A stretch of 64,000 bases of DNA, taken from positions 1 through 64,000 of the forward strand of contig JAUIAP010000027.1 in the NCBI GenBank assembly GCA_030425205.1, written 5' to 3'. This document shows, piece after piece, positions 45,563 through 54,900 of this stretch (the first letter of the stretch is position 1; the number at the start of each line of letters is the position of its first letter). Made by a program: the position numbers and the translations under genes. The notes beneath the pieces were generated by a model that saw only the letters and a program-made list of their open reading frames with translations, made no database searches and had not been told where the DNA came from. Source of the DNA: Anaerolineae bacterium. GTDB lineage: Bacteria > Chloroflexota > Anaerolineae > Promineifilales > Promineifilaceae.

Positions 45563-48500
45563 GAATCGTGATCCTCATTCCCGCAAACCCGCTCTCTGGC
45601 GGTAGCGCAATCATGGGCGGCATGGTTGCCGTCGTTGCAAAATCGTTGTCAAAAATGCCGCCAGCCACATCGAGTTGGGTAATCGCATCGGCCGAAATTA
45701 CCCCAAATTCAAACGCAACCTCCCGCTGCGGCTTGACCGACTCTGCCAAATAGTGATGCTCCATCCACGCGACGCGCCCGTTCTCGTCGTAAAATGTCAC
45801 CAGCACATGCGGCAGCGTTGCCTCTTGCGTTCCCGCATTGATCGCCGTGCCAATGATTTTGCCATCCTCCCAACGCACATCTTGAACCCCGATGCCGCGA
45901 TATAAATTGCGTCCCGTCACAACGCCCTTGCCATAAACGGCATACGACGTGACGCGATCCTCAACCGTGATGGGCGTAAATGCTAGCGGGTCAAATTCGC
46001 CAGCCTGCTCCTCGATCTGTGCCGTCTCCGTGATCGCCGTGCCAGCCACCCCCTCAAAATCGACGCGGAACGGCGTTGATTCCTGCGGCAATAGTTTGTG
46101 AATCATGCCGCCCTGCGCGTTATACCAACTGAGCGTTTCGCCCGTTGAGTCGTAAAGATACGCCGTCACGGTGATGTCGGCGGGGTCAACATCACTGTTT
46201 GTGATTTCGCCGACGACGTAGGTGCGCTCATCAACGACGACGAGGCGGGTGGAGTGGATGGTCAATTTCGGCCGATCCTCCCCCGCCACAAACGCAAACA
46301 GATCATCGCCGCGTGGGGGTCGATCGGCCGAAAAGTATTCCACCGTCGGCTGACGGACAAACGTTTGCGGCGGTTGCGTGACGTCTAACGCTGGGGGTTC
46401 GACTGTCCAGATGCCGTCGCGCTGCCAGAGTCGCAGGGAATCGGCCGAATCATACTTGTTCAACGACGTGATCCACTCTGTCCGCGCAATCACATCGACA
46501 AACCCCTCACCCTCACGCACGATCTCAACCCGAATTGCATCCAGCTTCGCATAGGACGCAAGCAGCCCCCCCGTCGAGTTGAGCGTCAACAAATAGCGTT
46601 CATAATCAGGGCGCGTCACGGGGTCAAGCCGCTCATATGCCTCCACAAAACGCCGAAAATCGAGATCATCATAATATGCTTCGACCACTTCTATCGGTGT
46701 AATGGCTGGCGGCTGGGCAAAATAGCGCACGCCGCCTGCCATTGCCACGGCCAGAAAAATCAGCGGTAACCAGTGGATAAACCAATGATCTGGCAGACGC
46801 GGAATCGGGAACCGCGCTGTCCGCACGCGCTCAACCCACCGCTGCACGGCAACCGTCTCGCCATCATCTCGAATCATTGCCGAACGCGCCAAAAGCCAAC
46901 GATCTATCCACACTGGAAACAGCTTGCGCTCGCGTATTTGACGCAACGGCACAAGCACCCCAAAAGACATCGCCAATACCCCCGTCACCAGCGCAAATAT
47001 TGGCAGCACCCCCCACATTGTGCGCTGGTAGAGCGGAATCTCTTTGCGCGGCAACACGTCAGGCAGCGGTGGCACGTCCTGCTTTTCCCAGACAACAATC
47101 CCATTTTGCAACTGCTCCAGCCGATGCCAGCCCGAAAAATAGAGCAACGGATCGTAAAATTGATCATTTGAGAAAGTGAATTTCAGATTGTACTTATCAG
47201 GCACGGCGAGAAATTGTTGCAGGGAGCCAATGCCCGGAATGCCGCGAAACTTTGCCCCTTCGAGTCGTTCAACCGGTGTTGTCGTCAATTCGGGTAGTCG
47301 CCGCGCCGAATGATAGTTGCCATCGACAGAGGTTGCTGTCGTGTTTGCCGCCAGCCATGCGACTTGATCGCCAAACCCCAGCGTCAAATATCGCCAGCGA
47401 TAATGCTCATCCTTTTCGAGAAAGTCAGCGATTGGCTTCACGTCAATCGGCTCAGGCTGAAAGCGGCGAAACTGCGTCATGTTGGCGACAAACATCGAGA
47501 AAATGACCATGCTAACGACAAAGCCAAACTGGAAAACATACCATGTTAGTTCGTTGAAGTTGGTGATGAGATAGTCACGAAATCGGCCGAATCTCAACGA
47601 CACCACAAACTCCCCCAACAGCGGCAACATCACAATTGTCGCCCAAAATGTAAAGCGATCCAGCGTCAAAATATCAAACGCGCCGCCCAACAACATGCGC
47701 GGAATCGGTGTTGTGCCCCCCGTCCCCAACAGCCACATCAACATAAATGAAAGCGTCAACGGCCACGCTCGCGTCGTCAATCCCTTATAAACGACATAGG
47801 GCAGCAACGGCAACATCACCCCATATGGCACAATCCAGAAGACGAGTCCCGCCGCCGTGTTTTCGATAAACGAGTCCCGCGAGGCGTGCGGAATCGACAC
47901 CTGCGTAATCGGATCAGAACCGCTCCACGCCCAATAGGGAAACACGACGAGCAGCAGCAGCAAAATCATCCCCACGCCATAGACAAAGCAGCGCATCACA
48001 ACGGGCAAAATGCGCCGCACATAGCGTATCAGCAGTGGTTTGAGATTGGCACGCGACACCTCTTTTGGCTGTGGGGTTGGCTCATCGGGAAGGGCAACAA
48101 TCAGCTTTTCAACAATCGCCCACGCCATCACGGGCGCAACAAAAAAGACCGCCCCAAACAGCGTCGTGACGTGATGCCCCGCCGTCGTCGCCGCGTTCAT
48201 CGCCCACGCGATCAGCATGTAGCGCAACGCCCCCGTGTCGAGCCAGCGATAGACATAGGGCAGCGCATTGAGCAAAAATCCAAGCGAAAATGTCGTCGGC
48301 AACTGTCCAAAAACGTGCATTGTCTCCGTCAGGCTCGATGAAAAGGTCGCCAACAGTGCCGCATATCCCGCCGCCTCCTCGCTGACCCAAATTTTGGAAA
48401 AGCGATATACGCCAATTATCACGCACAAAATCGCCAGCGTTTGCGCGATGATAAACCCATTTTGGAGACCAACAACTTTGGAGAGCAGGGCAATCGTCTG

Positions 48501-48719
48501 GTGACTACCGGGGGGGTAGCTCGTCATCGTGAAGCCCGTGTACCAGCGTGGCTCCCAATGGTCAAACCACGCGCGCGCGTAGTGATCGCCGAAAAAGATG
48601 TGTACGTATGCGTCGTAAGTGCGCTTGAACGTAAAGAACAGCAACCCACCGTGATATCCCAGCGCGATGGTGAGCGCGAGGAGCAGGTTTCGGTTGAGGC
48701 GCGATACGACTTGCTGCAT
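45546..48719 (-). CDS. Giant polytopic membrane protein, GT-C-like (PTPS-related)
   Basis: 1057 aa. The N-terminal 560 residues have about twelve hydrophobic segments with a conserved-looking first loop (FKRTYDAYVHIFFGDHYARAWFDHWEPRWYTGFTMTSYPPGSHQ). This layout resembles the integral-membrane 6-pyruvoyl-tetrahydropterin synthase-related/GT-C proteins. Two more helices (about 575-600 and 645-668) precede a soluble extracytoplasmic part (about 690-1057), which contains NTF2-like and beta-sandwich sequences. The role may be lipid-linked sugar transfer to the surface. No residue-level proof of activity is seen. Confidence 0.72.
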   Translation of the reverse strand: MQQVVSRLNRNLLLALTIALGYHGGLLFFTFKRTYDAYVHIFFGDHYARAWFDHWEPRWYTGFTMTSYPPGSHQTIALLSKVVGLQNGFIIAQTLAILCVIIGVYRFSKIWVSEEAAGYAALLATFSSSLTETMHVFGQLPTTFSLGFLLNALPYVYRWLDTGALRYMLIAWAMNAATTAGHHVTTLFGAVFFVAPVMAWAIVEKLIVALPDEPTPQPKEVSRANLKPLLIRYVRRILPVVMRCFVYGVGMILLLLLVVFPYWAWSGSDPITQVSIPHASRDSFIENTAAGLVFWIVPYGVMLPLLPYVVYKGLTTRAWPLTLSFMLMWLLGTGGTTPIPRMLLGGAFDILTLDRFTFWATIVMLPLLGEFVVSLRFGRFRDYLITNFNELTWYVFQFGFVVSMVIFSMFVANMTQFRRFQPEPIDVKPIADFLEKDEHYRWRYLTLGFGDQVAWLAANTTATSVDGNYHSARRLPELTTTPVERLEGAKFRGIPGIGSLQQFLAVPDKYNLKFTFSNDQFYDPLLYFSGWHRLEQLQNGIVVWEKQDVPPLPDVLPRKEIPLYQRTMWGVLPIFALVTGVLAMSFGVLVPLRQIRERKLFPVWIDRWLLARSAMIRDDGETVAVQRWVERVRTARFPIPRLPDHWFIHWLPLIFLAVAMAGGVRYFAQPPAITPIEVVEAYYDDLDFRRFVEAYERLDPVTRPDYERYLLTLNSTGGLLASYAKLDAIRVEIVREGEGFVDVIARTEWITSLNKYDSADSLRLWQRDGIWTVEPPALDVTQPPQTFVRQPTVEYFSADRPPRGDDLFAFVAGEDRPKLTIHSTRLVVVDERTYVVGEITNSDVDPADITVTAYLYDSTGETLSWYNAQGGMIHKLLPQESTPFRVDFEGVAGTAITETAQIEEQAGEFDPLAFTPITVEDRVTSYAVYGKGVVTGRNLYRGIGVQDVRWEDGKIIGTAINAGTQEATLPHVLVTFYDENGRVAWMEHHYLAESVKPQREVAFEFGVISADAITQLDVAGGIFDNDFATTATMPPMIALPPESGFAGMRITIHAFVR

Positions 48720-48898
48720 AGTTGACTGCTTAGGCTACTTCTCGAATTGTATCAACAAGACCTAGTTAGGGCGTGATCGTCTTTACTCATACAAGTAAAT
48801 TTCGGCAATGCGGGAAAAATTCACCTGTTCTAGTTACAAAAGGCCACGAAAAGCATATAATCGAACATATTTAAGTGAAATTATCACGCGAGGACATT

Positions 48899-50221
48899 AT
48901 GTTGATTCGATTTAGCGTCGCAAATTTTCGTTCTTTTAATGAGGAAGTCGTTTTCTCAATGATTCCTGGTCGTTCGCGGCAACACGAAAATCACGTCATC
49001 AAAGCCGATTCTCCAGACGGAATCGACGTGCTACGAATGGGATTGCTTTACGGTGCCAATGCGTCGGGGAAGTCAAATTTGATCAAGGCGATGGCGTTTG
49101 CCCAAAAATTTATTGTGGAGGGGGTTCGGCCGAAACAATCAATTCCCACTGAACCTTTTCGCCTCGACCCTGCCTGCATCGAAAAACCCTCTCGCTTTGA
49201 GTTTGAGCTTATCGTTGACGGGATTGCCTACGCTTACGGGTTTGAACTTGATCGCAAGTCAATACAAAGTGAATGGCTTATTCAGATCGGTAAAAGCGGT
49301 GAAACTTCTGTCTTTGAGCGCACATTCTGTTTACCTAATCCTCATATCGTGTTTGGTGACAATTTGATTGACGATGAGCCGTTTCTTCAATTTGTTCGCC
49401 GAAGCACTCGGGCTAATCAACTATTTCTTACAAATGCTATTGAACACAATGTCAAAATAATTGAAAATGTATTTGAATGGTTTCGGACTAAACTGGCAAT
49501 TTTTTCTCCTGATAGTTCATATCGTCATGTTGAAGATTCACTTTACAAAACATCCATATTCGTAGAATATCAAAACTCATTTCTGAAAAAATTGAATACA
49601 GGCATTGATCACGTTCGTCTCGATCTAGTTCCTCCAGAATCAATTGATAGAATTACGTCACCATTAGTAGATGGGAATATGGCATTGGAGCATATTTTTC
49701 TAAACGAGCATTTCTCAAAATCTGACAAAAAAAATCGTCGTTTCGCAACATTAAACGAGAGTGGAGATATCGAAGTCTATGATGTCAAAACTGTGCGGAT
49801 GGACAATTTGGGTAAGGAAATTGCGTTTGATTTTGGCGACGAGAGTGATGGAACGCAACGATTGATTGAACTTTACCCAATTCTATTTATTTCTACGGGT
49901 TTAACTGTTGTTATAGATGAGTTAGAAAGAAGCCTTCATCCTAATATCGTCCGCACACTACTGAAAGCGGTTATGTTCGAGACCTCTGAAAATCAATTGC
50001 TAGTAACAACGCACGAGGCAACACTTTTGGATTTAGATTTGCTTCGCCGTGATGAAATTTGGTTCATAGAAAAATCACCGTCGGGTGCATCGACCTTGTA
50101 CTCACTTGAGGAGTTCAAACCTCGCCATGATTTGGACATTCGCAAAGGATATTTGCAGGGAAGATTTGGGGCGATCCCTGTGTTTGGTAATGCGTTGCAG
50201 TTAAACGGAGAGGCTGAATAG
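48899..50221 (+). CDS. AAA ATPase of an RloA/AbiLi-like defence pair
   Basis: 440 aa from ATG 48899 (GAGG five bases upstream); a GTG at 48875 is in frame but has no such site. Walker A GANASGKSN (52-60) lies after the MLIRFSVANFRSFNEE start typical of OLD/ABC-like ATPases. The signature region is DESDGTQRLIELYPIL (about 316-331), and Walker B is VVIDELERSLHP (about 335-346). It overlaps the RloB-like gene by one base. The pair matches RloA/RloB and AbiL (AbiLi-AbiLii) as I recall them, which implies abortive phage defence. The phage trigger and effector are unknown. Confidence 0.85.
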   Translation: MLIRFSVANFRSFNEEVVFSMIPGRSRQHENHVIKADSPDGIDVLRMGLLYGANASGKSNLIKAMAFAQKFIVEGVRPKQSIPTEPFRLDPACIEKPSRFEFELIVDGIAYAYGFELDRKSIQSEWLIQIGKSGETSVFERTFCLPNPHIVFGDNLIDDEPFLQFVRRSTRANQLFLTNAIEHNVKIIENVFEWFRTKLAIFSPDSSYRHVEDSLYKTSIFVEYQNSFLKKLNTGIDHVRLDLVPPESIDRITSPLVDGNMALEHIFLNEHFSKSDKKNRRFATLNESGDIEVYDVKTVRMDNLGKEIAFDFGDESDGTQRLIELYPILFISTGLTVVIDELERSLHPNIVRTLLKAVMFETSENQLLVTTHEATLLDLDLLRRDEIWFIEKSPSGASTLYSLEEFKPRHDLDIRKGYLQGRFGAIPVFGNALQLNGEAE

Positions 50222-50892
50222 TGCCGCGCAAACGTCGTCCACTAGATCGCACATCGGCAGTTCGCTCCGCACGGCTCATCGTCGTTGCCACCGAAGATAC
50301 GAAGGCAACTCCGCAATATCTCAATGATCTTGCTATTGCACAACAAAATACGCGCATTCAGCTCAAGGTGTTAGAGCGCGACACAACCGCGTCGAGTCCA
50401 GAGCACGTTTTGGCACAGCTGCGCGAGTTTATTGCGGAATATCAAATTGGCGAAGATGACGAATTGTGGTTGGTCAGTGATTTAGACCAATGGCAGGAAA
50501 GGATGTTGAGCGCGGTGGCGCGAGAATGTTTGCAGAGTGGTTTTCGGTTGGCAATCAGCAATCCAGCGATTGAGCTTTGGTTTTTGCTGCATTTGAGTGA
50601 TTTGTCGGAATATGATGAGGACGGATTACAGTTGCTACAAGAGAATGCAAAAGTCTCTGCATCACGCACATTTCTTGAGCAAGAGATTGTGCGGATTGCG
50701 GGGCGGTATCAGAAAGGACGGTTGCATTCGGCCGATTTTCTCCCCCACATCCCTCTCGCCATCGAACACGCCAAAGCTTTAGAAACAAACCTTGACGACC
50801 GCTGGCCGCAATCACTCGGCACGCGCATGTACTTGCTGCTTGAATCTATTCTGGAATCCTCGCCTTACTATCTGTTTCCTAAACGCGACTAA
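50221..50892 (+). CDS. RloB/AbiLii-like protein
   Basis: 223 aa from GTG 50221 in TAGTG overlap with the ATPase gene (GGAGAGG upstream). It has a basic start (MPRKRRPLDR), then RLIVVATEDTKATPQYLNDL, ELWLVSDLDQW (acidic cluster, possible metal-binding active site) and SNPAIELWFLLH, matching the RloB family. The acidic residues fit a nuclease-like, TOPRIM-related fold, which is inference. Partner ATPase is directly upstream, giving a two-gene defence cassette. The gene downstream is on the other strand. Confidence 0.83.
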   Translation: MPRKRRPLDRTSAVRSARLIVVATEDTKATPQYLNDLAIAQQNTRIQLKVLERDTTASSPEHVLAQLREFIAEYQIGEDDELWLVSDLDQWQERMLSAVARECLQSGFRLAISNPAIELWFLLHLSDLSEYDEDGLQLLQENAKVSASRTFLEQEIVRIAGRYQKGRLHSADFLPHIPLAIEHAKALETNLDDRWPQSLGTRMYLLLESILESSPYYLFPKRD

Positions 50893-50901
50893 AAGACAAC
50901 C

Positions 50902-51723
50902 CTACAACATCGCCGCACAATACTTGCAAAACTTCGCATCCAGATCATGCCCTTCCCGACTACACGACGGACACACCTGACCACTCATCCCACTGTGCGG
51001 GCGCGTCAATTCGAGTGAGACGATGCCGGTCGGCACAGCGATAATCCCAAAACCGAGCAGCATGACAAGCCCCGCAAGAATCTGCCCTACCGCAGTTGTC
51101 GGTGCGACATCCCCATAACCGACAGTTGAAAGCGTCACAATTGCCCAATAGATGCCAACGGGGATACTCGTGAAACCACTCTCTTCGCCCTCAATGACGT
51201 AGATCAATGAGCCAATGATGATGACGGAGGTAAGGACGGCGGCTAGAAAGACGATAATCTTGCGGCGGCTCGCCCACATCGCATCGCGCAGCACCTCCGC
51301 TTCCTGCAAATATGACCCCATTTTGAAGACGCGAAAGACACGCAACATTCGCAACACGCGGATGACGAGCAGGGTTTGTGCGCCCGCGACCAGCAGCGCA
51401 AGATAGGTCGGGAAGATGGCGAGCAGGTCGATGATCCCAAAGAAGCTGCGGGCATATTGCAGCGGTCGCCGCACACTGATTAGGCGCAAAACATATTCAA
51501 TCGTAAACAGAATTGTGAAAAACCATTCGACAGCGCGTAGCTGTGTCCCGTACTGCTCATCAATCGTAGCGACGCTTTCAAGTGCAACCGCCGTCACGCT
51601 CAGCCCGATTGAGATAAGCAGCGCGACATCGAACAGCTTGCCGCCGCGTGTGTCTGCTTCGTAGATGATGGTATGTAGTTGGTTGCGCCAGTCTGATGTT
51701 TTCGGCCGATCAAGTCCGCTCAT
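50902..51723 (-). CDS. Voltage-gated-type potassium channel with C-terminal zinc ribbon
   Basis: 273 aa from ATG 51723 (MSGLDRPK); earlier in-frame starts add residues with no counterpart. Six helices: S1 about 31-50, S2 about 65-82, S3 about 94-114, S4 (IRVLRMLRVFRVFK, Arg122, 125, 128 and 131, a voltage-sensor pattern), S5 about 155-177 and S6 about 210-238. The selectivity filter is TVGYGD (200-205). The end carries C251-x2-C254 ... C266-x2-C269, a zinc-ribbon. Channel subunits rarely carry this element; it may add assembly or redox/metal control. Confidence 0.85.
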   Translation of the reverse strand: MSGLDRPKTSDWRNQLHTIIYEADTRGGKLFDVALLISIGLSVTAVALESVATIDEQYGTQLRAVEWFFTILFTIEYVLRLISVRRPLQYARSFFGIIDLLAIFPTYLALLVAGAQTLLVIRVLRMLRVFRVFKMGSYLQEAEVLRDAMWASRRKIIVFLAAVLTSVIIIGSLIYVIEGEESGFTSIPVGIYWAIVTLSTVGYGDVAPTTAVGQILAGLVMLLGFGIIAVPTGIVSLELTRPHSGMSGQVCPSCSREGHDLDAKFCKYCAAML

Positions 51724-51911
51724 AGCGAGATTATAAGCGGATGCTATCACGGCGCAACGGTTGTCTCTTATGCCTTCACCAGAATCATCACCAGAAATTT
51801 CGACTATAAAACACCATAGAGACGACACACCCATGAGTAGGACTGATCTCCTAAATCATTCTGAAAGCTTGTTCGATAGACTAACTGTCGTCTTGTTCTG
51901 CTGGAGTAACA

Positions 51912-54900
51912 ATGTATAGGTTCTCACAACACAAATATCTGACCGTAATTGCAATCCTCTTTGTCACCATCGTGACTGCATCTGGCATTCTCGCCAGTAC
52001 GACCCCCGTTTTGACGCTTAATCAAACAATTAGCGCAGAGCCGCTGCTCGGTGGCGACGTGACCTATCGCATTGCGATTGGCAACACGGGCGCAAATCCT
52101 GTCACGGACAAAGCGTATAACTTAACCATTACCGACACGCTGCCCGCCGGATTGAGCTATCAATCCGCGAGCATCGCGCCGACTTCTCAACAGCCACAAG
52201 CTGATGGCTCAACTATTTTGATTTGGGACAACATCACCGATGTGGAGGTCAACGAAGAGTTGACGCTTGACGTGACGGCGGTGTTGAGTGCAGGGCTGAC
52301 GACGGTTGACAGCTTTGAAAACGTCGTCACGATTGCTGCAAACACGATTCCAGACAACAGCGGCGACTGGCTGACAAAGGCCAACACGCTCGTGGCGCGT
52401 CCACAGGCGATTGATATTGAGCTTGTCGCGCAGCAATCGACGGGCGATGAACAGGCGACAGGCGCGGGTGAGTATGACGGTTCGGCCGATTGGCCATTCC
52501 GCTACACCGCGACCGTTCGCAACAACAACGTCGGCAGCACGGAAAACGTGACGGCAACATTGCTTTTGCCAGCGAATTTAGCTTATCTGGGTAACCCAAC
52601 CGTTTCAAATGGTGCAAGTGCAACACCACAACTCGCGTTGCAGGCGGATGGATCGCTGGAGATGCGTTGGGCGTTGGGAACGTTGACGACGGCCAATTAT
52701 GACGACCCCGTTGAGATTACGTTTGACGTGGCGATTCCATATCGTGCGCGGACGAGTGCGGACACGGCGGCCGAAGCTGGCGCATTCGCTGGCAGCATGA
52801 GCGGGGACATTATTCCCGAAGATGCAGAAGTTGTTGTCAGTTACGAGGCGGTTGGGACGTATGAAGACGCACCGACAGCCGATGGCACACAAAGCACGCC
52901 CGCCGATGATCGAGTTGTGCGCGTGACGGCCGAATATCTGACCGTCAGCAAAACGGTGTCGCCTAAAGTGGTTGGCATTGGCTCAACGGCGACGTATAAC
53001 CTGCATTTTTATGTTTCCGAATATTATACGACGACCAACGTGACGCTGGTGGACGTGTTGCCAGACGGCATGACCTACGTTGATGGAAGCGCAAGCCTCG
53101 CACCGGTCACCGTTGAGACAAACACGCCAACGGTTGGCAAGACGACGTTGACATGGGAGCTTGCCGCAAGCGAGACGGCCCCTGCCAGTGATGGCGTGAT
53201 TTCGTTCCGGGCGACAGTTGACGAACGTTACGAAGCGCAGCCACTTACCAACGAACCCATCGTCTCAGGCGACTCCCTCACCAACAACGTTACCATCAGC
53301 GGTGATTGGCAAGACACGATCACGGCGGGACGCTTTGGCACAGCCATTCCCGACATATCGAGCGCAACGGTCACAACGCGATTTACGACATTCTCGAAAG
53401 AGGTTTATGACGTGGAAAGCGCAACGTGGGGTGCAAATACGGCTGGCTTCACGGGCGACGACATCACATTTCGCTTGAAATATGTGAGTGCAAGCAATGT
53501 CGATGCAAAAGAGATCATCATCCGCGACTTTTTGCCGCGTGGGATGACATTTGTGAATGGTAGCGACAGTTATCAGGTGAGCGGTGATTTTGCCAGCAGC
53601 AACACCTGCACAAGTGCGCCACAAACGCCCACACTTGGGACGCTCAACGGGCTGCAATATCTCGAATGGAAGCTGTGTAGCGTTGAACAGGCGAGCATGT
53701 GGCAGGTTGAGCTGAAGGCAAAAATTAGCGATATTCCAGACGCGCAACCGGGCTGGATTGTGGCGAACTTTGGCAAATTGAGCGGCCAAAACAGCTATGG
53801 CGACGCATACAGCTTGCGCGAATTGGCGACAGTCGACTACAACGCGCCAGAGTTGGTGCTGGTGAAAAGCGCAGACCCTGCTCAAAATCTCAGCGCAAAC
53901 GACACGATTAACTACACGATTGCCGTGACAAATCGCGGTAAGGCGACGGCGTACAACTTGGCGTTGACCGACATTGTGCCAGCCAATTTGATTGTGCCAA
54001 ACACGGGCAGCGGCTATACGAGCAGCGGTAATCCAGCGGCGGGGGATGGTGGGACGCTGACGTTTGCCACGGTTGCCGCGCTTGCCGCCGGTGAGACGCA
54101 AACATTTAGCTATGCGGCGACGGTCAAGGCGGGCGTTGTCGCGGGTGAGAGCATGACCAACTTGGCAACAGTTGGCTACAACAGCCGCAGCGATGATACG
54201 GGTCATCAGTGGAACACAAACAGCGATGTGGGCGAGTTGAACACCGATGATGAAACGGTTTATGTGCGCGGCGCGACGTTGCGCAAATCGGCGAACGTCA
54301 ATAATGCAACGATTGGTGACACGGTGACGTGGACGCTCATTGGCACTGTGCCAGCGGGTGTTGTCGCGCATTGGCCTGTGATTGAAGAAAACAATTTGCC
54401 CAACGGCTTCGATTTTGTCGAAGGCAGCACGCAAATTAGCAACGCGACACTGGATACGACAAACCACGCTGAAAATCCCATCGACAACGATGACAAAGAT
54501 GTGCGCTGGTTCCTTGAGACTATCGACAACACGGCTGGCAGCAGCGACTATACGTTCACGCTTACATTTGACACGGTTGTGACGGGGTTGAACGCGAACG
54601 GGAGCAATGCGTATGCCTGCTGTCGTAAGAATGCGGACAATGATGCGTTTATCGGCTGGTATGACGACGTGACGGGCTATAACAGCACAGGGTTTGCATC
54701 GGAGAGTTACAACACCAACCAGATTGACCGACGCAGCCCAGAGGCGGATGCGGATGTCAAGATTGTTCAACCGCAGTTGAGCGTGACAAAATCGGCCGAT
54801 TACAACACCTTCGCCGCCAACGGCATCGCCCTTTTCACCGTCCAAGTTCGCAACAGCGGCAACGCAACCGCCTACGACATGACGCTGGTCGATGATTTGC

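Noticed and set aside
48875..48898. GTG 48875 as the start of the ATPase gene
   Set aside because: It lacks a ribosome-binding site, whereas ATG 48899 has GAGG and begins at the conserved MLIRFSVANFRSF.
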